Source: Anaeromyces robustus
Taxonomy: Eukaryota > Neocallimastigomycota > Neocallimastigomycetes > Neocallimastigales > Neocallimastigaceae
Assembly: GCA_002104895.1 (NCBI GenBank)
Contig: MCFG01000665.1
Coordinates: forward strand, 1 to 17,224
Direction of reading: 5' to 3'
Length of the DNA stretch: 17,224 nucleotides
The translations under genes were made by a program, and so were the position numbers. Below are positions 9,939 to 17,224 of this stretch, piece after piece (position 1 is the first letter of the stretch; the number at the start of each line of letters is the position of its first letter). Below the pieces are notes generated by a model, which was given only the letters and a program-made list of their open reading frames with translations, was not told the origin of the DNA and searched no databases.

Positions 9939-11226
9939 ATGTCAGCAGCAGCACCACCACCAGCTTCTCCAGAAGTTGAAATTATTAACAAAATTGTAAA
10001 AATTGGTGAAATTGCCACTCAACCAATTACTGATAAATGGTTTTATTGGGCAATGTTAACTTTCATTCTTCACCATAGAGATTGGAAGTATGCTAACTTT
10101 GATATAGCCATGTTAATGTGGATAGTTCATTCATTATCAGCAATTTATTCAAAATTAATGAATTATTTAAATAATGGAATGAATTCAAAATTATCTTCGG
10201 AACAAAAATGGAAAACTATTGAAAGTCCATCATTTTTATTAAGTTACCTTTCTGAAGTTATTGGTGATTGGTAAATATTTGATATTTATAAAAAAAAATA
10301 ATAAAAATAATAAAAATATGAAAATAAGATTAATCAAAAAAAAAAAAAATATATATATATATATATAATTATCTATTATAAATTAATGTATTTATATTAT
10401 AAGGTATATAACTTAATATTAACTATTGTTTTTTTTTTTTTTTTACAAAATAAAAAGGTATGTTGTTTTTATTCTTAAACAAATTGTAAGTCGTAGAAAG
10501 TATGGATTAGCTGCTTTATGTTGTTTAGCTTCAAGTATTGTTAAGATTTTAATTGGTATTAAATTAGTTTCAGGTTATGATAGTTGTGATAAGATTCCAC
10601 AAGGAAAAAGTTGTTTTACTGAATCCCAATTTTGGAAAGAATATCAATATTTAGAATGTGTTAATGTTCTTACCACTTTTATTTATTATGGTGTATGTTT
10701 ATTTATTTTATTAAGAACTAAGGATGAATATGAGAGTCAAAAGAGACTTAATCCATCCTCTTACACCCTTGTTAAGCGTTTCCGTCGTGATTCAAAATAC
10801 CGTATGATTCTTTCTTGTATATTTGCTCTCGTTTCTTGTGTATTTGGTCTTCCATTTGTTTATGATACTTTAGTTTCAAGAAAATTCGAATTTAGACTTG
10901 AAGTTACCAGAGAAGCTGTTATGAGTCTTACATATTATATGATTTATATTGATCAAATTCTTAAATCTGAACAAAAGGGTGGACAAGCCTTCCGTTCTAC
11001 CTCTAATGGTAATTCAACAAGTAATTATTCTAGTGGAAATCATACTCATAATACTCAAAAGATTGGATTTTCATCAAAGGGAGCTTTAGATAGTAGCAAG
11101 ATACATGATATGAATGATTATGGAGCTACTCCATGGAATAACAACAGTGGCAATTATAATATAAATAATAATTATAATAATTATAGTAGTAATAATAATA
11201 ACTTTAGTAACTATAGTAATTATTAG
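9939..11226 (+). CDS. Polytopic membrane protein of unknown function
   Basis: Exons 9939-10270 and 10458-11226 join within Trp111 (TG + G) to give 366 residues. The start is the first ATG after an A-rich leader. An Ala/Pro-rich N terminus (MSAAAPPPASPE) is followed by hydrophobic segments at about 34-46, 53-74, 98-120 (spanning the exon junction), 128-148, 177-196, 226-246 and 264-279, so roughly five to seven membrane passes. A loop at 149-176 carries two cysteines (DSC...KSC) and could be lumenal or extracellular. Basic clusters SRRK (about 122-125) and RFRRDSKYR (218-226) suggest cytosolic faces. From about 283 the tail is Ser/Asn/Gly/Tyr-rich low complexity. No signal peptide or enzyme motif is recognised. 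I do not recognise the family; a transporter, channel or organelle membrane protein are all possible. An AATAAA lies 33 bases after the stop. Confidence 0.88.
10271..10457 (+). other. Intron of the membrane-protein gene
   Basis: This 187-bp intron has donor GTAAAT at 10271 and acceptor AAAAAG ending at 10457, with a T-rich tract at about 10429-10444 just before it. Splicing joins SEVIGDW to YVVFILKQIV and completes a hydrophobic segment. Without splicing, the reading frame would stop at once in TAA at 10272. Confidence 0.88.
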
Positions 11227-11644
11227 AAACCATAAAATTTTATTATATTTGGGTAAAAAATAAATTAAGATAAAATATATATAGAAAAACGAAAATTAAA
11301 AAAATAAATAAATAAATAAATAATATTAAAAGATTAAAAAATGAAAGGGAATAAAAAAAAATATAAAAAGAATTAAAAATTACTATTAAATTAAAATAGA
11401 TCGAATATAAACATCAAAAAAAAAAAAAATATTAATATTAATAAATAAAATAATATATATAAAAATAAAATAATAAAAAAAAAAAAAATTATATAATAAG
11501 AAAAAGAAAATATATTTAATTATATATTTATAGATTAAAAAGTAATTAAACTCTATAATAATTACTTTTTGAAATTTAAAATTTTTAACTATACTAAATT
11601 AAAATTAATCATATTAAATAAAATATATATATATATATATATAA

Positions 11645-11675
<31 letters not shown>

Positions 11676-12141
11676 ACCAAAAAAAAAAAAAAGAAAAAGA
11701 AAAAAAAGAGAACAATAAAACTAGAAAGTGAAAAAATATATTTATTTATAATTTTGTTTAAATAAAAAAAATTATATATATAGTTTTGTTTATTTTTAAT
11801 AGTAAATTTTTTTTTTTTTAAAATATAATATTATATATAAAAGAATTATATAAAAAAAAAAAAGGATATCGAAGAATTTATTATATAGTAATTATTTTTT
11901 ATGTAAAATTCTTTTTCTTTTTTTTTTAGTTTTAGTTTTATTTTTACATTTTCATATATAGTGTATCTTTTTTTTTATTTTATTTATTTTTTTTTTTTTA
12001 AAACTTTTATGTAAAACTTTTAAAATTCACCATGTATTTTTTAATAACTTATAATATTATTTTTAAAGATTAATAAATAAATAAATATATATATATATAT
12101 ATAAAAAAAACATATTAAAAACTAATACATAAAGATTTCTT
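11227..12141. other. 3' flank of the membrane-protein gene, non-coding
   Basis: A likely polyadenylation signal AATAAA lies at 11259-11264. The rest is A-rich, with AAAT tetramer runs (11305-11322, 11642-11676), TA runs and poly(T) tracts. A short inverted pair, AAAGTAATTA (from 11539) and TAATTACTTT (from 11558), could form a small hairpin. No coding potential was seen. Confidence 0.6.
11259..11264 (+). terminator. AATAAA polyadenylation signal of the membrane-protein gene
   Basis: A canonical hexamer 33 bases after the stop codon at 11224-11226. In such A-rich DNA the hexamer is frequent by chance, so the position is the main support. Confidence 0.45.
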
Positions 12142-12658
12142 TTAAGTTCTTTTAATTCTTTCAAGAGAATATGACATAAAATAGCTGTTTCCTTTCTTAG
12201 TACTTTGTCTCCCCCCCACTTTATTGCTTGAAGCAAATCTTATCAAAATTTTTAATGATCCCACTATTCTTCCATCATTCCATATAATCTGGAATTATAC
12301 TCCACTTTTTCTTTTTTTTTTTTTTTTCTTTTTCTATAAAACAATATGATTATAAATACTTTTTTTAATTTCCATTAAGTAATTACTTGCTTTTTGAAAA
12401 CCTTCATAACTTCCATTTATTTATGGCAAATAAATAAATTAATATAGAAAAACGCAAATCCAATTCACTTAATATCATTTACAGCAGTTTCTTCAAAACC
12501 ATTATAATAATCATCTCCACTTTTATCTCCCAAATGGACTGCTCAATATCATAATTGTTTCCCACCATCAAAGGATGATGTCATTCTATCCCATTTGTAC
12601 TTAACAAAAAGTATTCAGCCATATAGTTTTTTTTATTATTTTTTGGAATGTTTGCAAA
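12142..12658 (-). pseudogene. Decayed protein-coding remnant, family not identified
   Basis: This island is visibly richer in G and C than all surrounding non-coding DNA and lacks its microsatellites. On the minus strand it reads as broken coding sequence. Block A (about 12584-12658) is in one frame. Block B (12605 down to 12468) is in a second frame, contains WDRMTSSFDGG and YYNGFEETAVNDIK, and is interrupted by TGA at 12549-12551 and 12543-12545 and ended by TGA at 12465-12467. Block C (12417 down to 12337) is in a third frame and contains SYEGFQKASNYLMEIKK. Block D (12294 down to 12145) is in the same frame as C, with NDGRIVGSLKILIRFASS and SYFMSYSLERIKRT before a TAA at 12142-12144. C and D are separated by TAG, an A-rich run and TAA. 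Block D probably preserves the original C terminus. The mixed amino-acid content argues against chance. The parent gene is unknown. It is broken and cannot encode a protein as it stands. A G7 run (C7 on plus, 12212-12218) lies in block D. Confidence 0.55.
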
Positions 12659-13524
12659 AGAAAATCTTTAAGTATATAAAAGATATAAAAAAGTATTATT
12701 AATATTAATGTAAAAAAGTAAAAAAATGATTCTTTATATATATTTATATATCAATATATATATATAATTTTTTTTATCATTATAAAAGAAAGAAATGATA
12801 TTTTTTAAAAATTTAAATTAAAAATTGATATAAAAAAATAAATATTTTATTTTAAAATATATATATATAAAATATTATAAAATATTATAAAATATTATAA
12901 AATATAAAAATAGCTTTGATGTAGAAAAAAACAAAATTATTATTTTAGTTTAAAAGCTTATAAAAATTATATTATATAATTATATAAAGTATTTTTTTGT
13001 GCTACTTAAGGAAAATTAAAAAATATTTTAAATATTTTAAAATATTTTAATTATTTTAAATATAAATAAAAATAATAATAATAATAATAATAATAATAAA
13101 GTATTATAAAAAATAAAAAAAAAAATTTTTTTTTCCCAAAATTATTAAATATATTTACCAATAATATTATAGAATAATAATATATTATTAACCAATAAAT
13201 TTATTAAATATAAATTAAACAATATAAAAAGAATATATTAATTATTATATAAAATTTAAATAAGAATTAATTATAATTAAATTAATAACAAAAAAAAAAA
13301 AAAAAAAAAAAACTTAAAAAAAAAAAAACTACAATAATAAATAAATAATGAATATTGAATAAATAAATAAATAATATATATATATATAATCAATATTAAT
13401 AATAAATATTTATTAACTTAAAGTAAATTATATATTATATATTAAAAAAAAAAAAAAAAAAAGACAGGAAAGTTATTTAATAAATTATATTAAAATAAAA
13501 ATATTAAAAAAAAAAAAGAACAAG
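12659..13524. other. Non-coding region upstream of the ankyrin gene
   Basis: No gene is visible. It holds three AAAATATTAT repeats (about 12868-12902), TTTTAAATATTTTAAA repeats near 13020-13062, an AAT run at about 13072-13100, and A runs of about 20 bases near 13290 and 13445. The final 60 bases are A-rich and lead to the ATG at 13525, consistent with a dictyostelid 5' leader. Confidence 0.6.
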
Positions 13525-13611
13525 ATGCCAGGACTTGATTTAAGTGATTTAAGTGAAAGTACTTTATGGGTTGTTGCTGGGGAAGGAAATATTGAAAAAA
13601 TTAAGGTAAAA

Positions 13612-13646
<35 letters not shown>

Positions 13647-14366
13647 ATTAAAATTAGTTTTTTTTTTTAATATTTATTTGAATAATATTATTCAAAAAAG
13701 AAAATATATAAAATAATATTTTATAATAAAGAAAAAAAAAAATTATGAATTATTTATAAACAAATGTAGAAAAAAAAAATGAAAATTTAAAAAAAAAATA
13801 AATAAAAGTAATATTAATATATATTTCTTTTTTATTTCCTTAAAAATAATAATAATAAAAAAAATTACTTTTTAATATTTTTCATAATAGAGATATTTAG
13901 AATATGGTGGACAAAACAATTCAAAACTTGATATAAATTCAAAGGATGAATTTGGTTATACTGCTCTGTGAGTTTTCCATTAATTTATATATATATATTA
14001 ATATTAAAGGAAAAATTAATAAATACTAAAAAAAAGCAATAATAATAAATATTATTTATTATTATTATTATTTTAGTATTAATTAATTGTTACAGTAAAA
14101 TTAATATTAATATAATTCAATTTTAACATTACAAACATTTAATAAATATTATTATTATTATTTTTTTTAACAAAGAAAAAAAAAATAAAGATTAAATAAT
14201 AAAATATAGTATAATGGTTTTATTATCGTTATCATTATCATTATCATTATAATATATAATATATAATATAAAATTTAGTAATAATATATCAACTATATAC
14301 ATTTTGATTTATTATATAATAGAAAAAAAGTTTAAAGAAATTGATAAAAAAAAATTAATAATAATA

Positions 14367-14451
<85 letters not shown>

Positions 14452-14857
14452 TAATAATAATAATAATTAATAATAATATTTGTTTTAATATATATATAAT
14501 TTGAATATATAATTATATATAATTGTTTAAAATTTTCAGTCATGCCGCTGTTTCTTATTCAAGATTAGAAGCTGCTCGTTGGTTATTGGAACATGGAGCA
14601 GATGTTAATATTACTGATGATGATGGTGATACTCCATTACATTCATGTGAATCCGTTGCTATGGCAAAAATGTTAATTGAAGAATTTAATGCAGACCCTT
14701 TAAAAAAAAATGACGAAGGAAAAATGGTAAAAAAAAAAAATATTAAAAATTAGTCAAAATATAAATTAGGATATTTTGTAATAACAAAAAAATAATAATT
14801 TAAATATATATATATTATTATTATTATTGTTTTTATTATTATTATTATTAATTTTGT

Positions 14858-14891
<34 letters not shown>

Positions 14892-14937
14892 TTTAATAGT
14901 AATGATAATAATTAATCATAATAGTAGTAATAATACT

Positions 14938-14969
<32 letters not shown>

Positions 14970-15264
14970 CTGGATAATGGTATACTAATCATTCTTTTTC
15001 TTTTTTTTTTTTTTTTTTATTTAACATATATAGCCAATTGATAATGCCTATGAAGAAGATTATGATGATCTTGTTGAATATTTAAAAAGTACATATTTTT
15101 AATATACCTAAGTTTTTTTTATTAATATTATTATTATTTTTTTTTTTTGATATAAATATTAAGTTTATTAAAACCATTTATTATATAGATTATTATATTG
15201 ATATAATTTTATAAGATTTTATTTTAACTATTATTATTAATATTATTATGATTTTATTTTATTT

Positions 15265-15295
<31 letters not shown>

Positions 15296-15389
15296 GATAT
15301 AAAATTATTAAGTCTATTAAAACCATTTATTATATAGATTATTATATTGATATAATTTTATAAAATTTTATTTTAATTATTATTATTAA

Positions 15390-15428
<39 letters not shown>

Positions 15429-15584
15429 TGAAAATTAGACTATTGCAAAGATTTTAATCCAGACCCAAAAGAATTATCTGATGATGAAGTACTTAATATC
15501 ATGTTAGGGGAATTTGAAAAAGCAAATGAAAATTTTAATAATAATAGTAAAGATAATGACTCTGATTATTCTGATGATGATTAA
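13525..15584 (+). CDS. Small ankyrin-repeat protein with acidic C-terminal tail, five exons
   Basis: Exons 13525-13605, 13891-13967, 14540-14726, 15034-15088 and 15439-15584 join in frame (546 bases) to give 181 residues. The start is the first ATG after an A-rich leader. Residues 13-34 (TLWVVAGEGNIEKIKRYLEY) form a degenerate first ankyrin helix pair. Repeat 2 spans about 45-77 (DEFGYTALHAAVSYS, then WLLEHGADVN) and repeat 3 about 78-107 (DDDGDTPLHSCES). A partial repeat runs from about 108 to 134 (NDEGKMPIDNA). The tail from about 164 is Asn/Asp/Ser-rich and ends SDYSDDD. Ankyrin repeats mediate protein-protein binding; partners are unknown. There is no signal peptide or membrane segment, so it is probably cytosolic or nuclear. 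The architecture, a lone small ankyrin unit plus acidic end, resembles uncharacterised small ankyrin proteins of fungi such as yeast YCR051W; that link is from memory and unverified. The restored repeat across three junctions strongly supports the exon model. Confidence 0.9.
13606..13890 (+). other. Intron 1 of the ankyrin gene
   Basis: 285 bp, donor GTAAAA, acceptor AATAG, phase 0. It opens with a TA microsatellite at about 13614-13637. Splicing joins NIEKIK to RYLEYGG and gives a continuous ankyrin helix. Confidence 0.85.
13968..14539 (+). other. Intron 2 of the ankyrin gene
   Basis: 572 bp, donor GTGAGT, acceptor TTTTCAG. It splits the Leu codon of the conserved TALHAA ankyrin signature (CT + T), which fixes both splice sites. 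It contains a long AAT array listed separately. Confidence 0.92.
14371..14450. repeat. 80-bp perfect AAT trinucleotide array in intron 2
   Basis: Nearly 27 uninterrupted AAT units, with imperfect copies on both sides (14354-14370 and 14451-14475). It sits about 90 bases before the acceptor. AAT is also the codon of the Asn tracts in the two upstream genes, so the same slippage process acts on coding and non-coding DNA here. Confidence 0.95.
14727..15033 (+). other. Intron 3 of the ankyrin gene
   Basis: 307 bp, donor GTAAAA, acceptor ATATAG, phase 0, with a T-rich tract at about 14995-15019 before the acceptor. It holds AAT/TTA arrays near 14816-14850, 14860-14890 and 14940-14970. Splicing joins NDEGKM to PIDNAYEED. 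Read-through would end after a few residues in TAG. Confidence 0.85.
15089..15438 (+). other. Intron 4 of the ankyrin gene, with an internal duplication
   Basis: 350 bp, donor GTACAT, acceptor AATTAG. It splits an Asn codon (A + AC) and joins VEYLK to NYCKDFNPDPK. The donor is the weakest of the six in the window. A segment of about 97 bp is duplicated inside it (listed separately). Confidence 0.82.
15149..15393 (+). repeat. Direct duplication of about 97 bp within intron 4
   Basis: Copy 1 (15149-15244) and copy 2 (15296-15393) share GATATAAA...ATTAAG, then TATTAAAACCATTTATTATA and the following 60 bases. They differ by three substitutions and one 2-base length change. Each copy is preceded by a T run (about 9 and 29 bases). 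High identity in otherwise fast-changing intron DNA suggests a recent event. Confidence 0.92.
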
Positions 15585-16404
15585 AAGAAGAAAGATAATT
15601 GTATAAAAAAGAGTTTTATTATTATTATTATTAAAAAGAAAGAAGGATATTTATTAAATTTTAATTTTTCTTTTTCTTAAAAAAAAAAAAAGATAATTTA
15701 TCATTTTATAAAACTAATTTATGTTATCATCCTAAATTCATTAAGTTAGACACTTCACATAGTATTATATAATTTTTTTTTATTTTTCATTTTTATTTTC
15801 TTATCAATTAATAATTCAATTAATAATTATAATTATTAATACAATAATAATTATTATCAAATATATAATACATCAATATATAATACAATAATTATTATTT
15901 AATAAGATACAAAAACAATTTTTATACATAATATATATTATTAATAGAATAATATTTTTTTTTTTATTTTCATATTATAGAATATAAATTATTGAAATCG
16001 ACATTCATAAAAAACTATAAAATCATAATAATAATAAATAAAAGTATTAAAATCATAAATCATAATAATGTTATAATATATAAAATCTTTTATTATAAAA
16101 ATACTATTTTTTTTTTTTCATACTATATCTAAATATTTTAATTATTCATTTTTTTTTTCTTTAGAATTATTAATTATGATACAAGTTTTATATAATTTTA
16201 TAATAATAAATAAATGAATCGATAAATAATTAAATAATAAATAAGTATTGTTTTTATTTTATATATATTAATTTATAGTAAATAGTAAATGATTACAAAA
16301 AAAATAATGTTAAAAATATTTAATCTTTTTAGTTTTAATATTATATTAAATTCATTTTAAACTTTTATATAATATTATTATAATTATTATAATCATTCTA
16401 TCTT

Positions 16405-16439
<35 letters not shown>

Positions 16440-16550
16440 TTCATTTATTTATCATATTATTTAAAACGACATAACGACATAATGACATAAGGATTAAACT
16501 ATAAAATTATGAAAAAAAAAAAAAAAAAAATAAGGATACTTTTTATTTTT
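15585..16550. other. 3' flank of the ankyrin gene, non-coding
   Basis: No gene is seen on either strand. A slightly more mixed patch lies at about 15710-15760. An ATTT tetramer array occupies about 16404-16440, followed by three near-copies of ACGACATA (16466-16489). No clear polyadenylation signal stands out just after the stop at 15584. Confidence 0.6.
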
Positions 16551-16977
16551 AATTCTTGTGTAACACGTGATAAGTCAATTAAATATTTAAAAAATTTAAA
16601 TTGAAAAATTAAAAAAAAATAAAAAATAATTATAATAATAATAATTATTATAATAATAATAAATAGAAATAAAAAAAATAAAGATAAAAATAAAAATAAG
16701 AATAAAGTATTAAGAATTTAAGTAATTAGAATAGAATTATATATAAGTATAAAAAAAAATAAAAATAAATTTAAAAATATTTCATCAAAAAACTTTTTTT
16801 TTTTTTTTTAAACTTTTATAAATATATATTTTTATTATTTATTAGTTTTTTTTTTTTTTTTTAATTTAATTAAACAAATTTATAAGTTAATCACATTTAT
16901 TCTATTCTAAATGTTTTATCTAGAAAACACTTTTTTTTTTTTCAGAATAAAATACTATCACGTGTTACACAAGAATT
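16551..16977. mobile_element. MITE-like or fold-back unit with perfect 22-bp inverted ends
   Basis: The 22 bases at 16551-16572 (beginning AATTCTTGTGTAACACGTG) are the exact reverse complement of 16956-16977. The repeat is unusually GC-containing for this DNA and includes CACGTG. The 383 bp between the arms is A-rich in its left part and T-rich in its right, so the unit is partly self-complementary overall, and it has no coding capacity. The 427-bp length and perfect terminal inverted repeat fit a non-autonomous DNA element. No convincing target-site duplication flanks it (T-rich on the left, TATAATAA on the right), so an inverted regulatory repeat remains possible. Confidence 0.5.
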
Positions 16978-17224
16978 TATAATAATTATAATAATAAATA
17001 TTATTTATTTGTTTTTCATTATTATTTTTTTAAACTCTTTATACTTATACATTTGAGTAGTTAAAATTTAGGTCAATTTTTTAAAACTTTTTATTATTAT
17101 TATTGCTAATAATTAATATTATTATTATTATATATAATATATAAAATCAAATTAAAATTAAAATAATGATGATACTTAAAAGAAAAATAAAAATAAAAAT
17201 GAAAATAACAAAAAAAATAAAAAT
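16978..17224. other. Non-coding A/T-rich tail of the window
   Basis: Only AAT/TTA repeats, TA-rich segments and an A-rich end were seen. The last 60 bases are A-rich and could be the leader of a gene beyond the window, but no start codon context is available. Confidence 0.5.

Noticed and set aside
10426-10457. Independent start (poly-Phe) for the second membrane-protein frame
   Set aside because: The poly-Phe codons are the T-rich tract and acceptor region of the intron. Splicing at 10458 joins it in frame to the upstream exon.
14523-14753. Stand-alone 76-codon ankyrin gene
   Set aside because: Its first residues come from intron 2 and its last from intron 3. The TALH signature and flanking repeats are completed only by splicing to neighbouring exons.
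16551-16977. Dictyostelium class I ncRNA with paired ends
   Set aside because: Class I RNAs are far shorter (tens of bases) with a short terminal stem. The arms here are 383 bases apart and no upstream element was seen.
1-17224. tRNA genes
   Set aside because: A scan for a GTTCRANNC T-arm with matching acceptor stems found none on either strand.
1-17224. Plasmodium or plant-organelle origin, suggested by the extreme A/T content
   Set aside because: Poly-Asn tracts, A-rich leaders and short A/T-rich introns fit dictyostelids. No organelle genes or Plasmodium-type gene families are present.

Overview
The window looks like a stretch of nuclear chromosome from a dictyostelid social amoeba (Dictyostelium or a close relative). 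The grounds are extreme A/T richness outside genes, dense poly(A)/poly(T) tracts and short A/T microsatellites, A-rich leaders just before start codons, short AT-rich introns with GTAAAW or GTGAGT donors, AAT/TTA-biased codon use, and asparagine-rich low-complexity segments inside proteins. No tRNA, rRNA, CRISPR array or bacterial-style operon was seen. The species assignment is inference.

Three intact, spliced, plus-strand genes can be reconstructed. (1) 483-2574, two exons, 501 residues: an alpha/beta-hydrolase-fold protein whose nucleophile-elbow position holds cysteine instead of serine, with an Asn/Glu/Lys-rich insertion of about 150 residues. (2) 9939-11226, two exons, 366 residues: a polytopic membrane protein of unknown function with an Asn/Ser/Gly-rich tail. 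(3) 13525-15584, five exons, 181 residues: a small ankyrin-repeat protein with an acidic tail, whose four introns together are about three times longer than its coding sequence.

Between them lie long non-coding stretches: 2575-9938 (about 7.4 kb), 11227-13524 and 15585-17224. The first carries perfect octamer and pentamer arrays, purine and pyrimidine tracts, a locally duplicated segment, and a hairpin containing motifs like the dictyostelid ncRNA upstream element. The second contains the only GC-richer island outside genes (about 12142-12658). On the minus strand this reads as a decayed protein-coding gene broken by stops and frame changes. The third contains a 427-bp unit bounded by a perfect 22-bp inverted repeat, which looks like a MITE or fold-back element.

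No functional link between the three genes is evident; they appear to be independent transcription units. The items most worth following up are the cysteine-type hydrolase, the pseudogene island and the inverted-repeat element.
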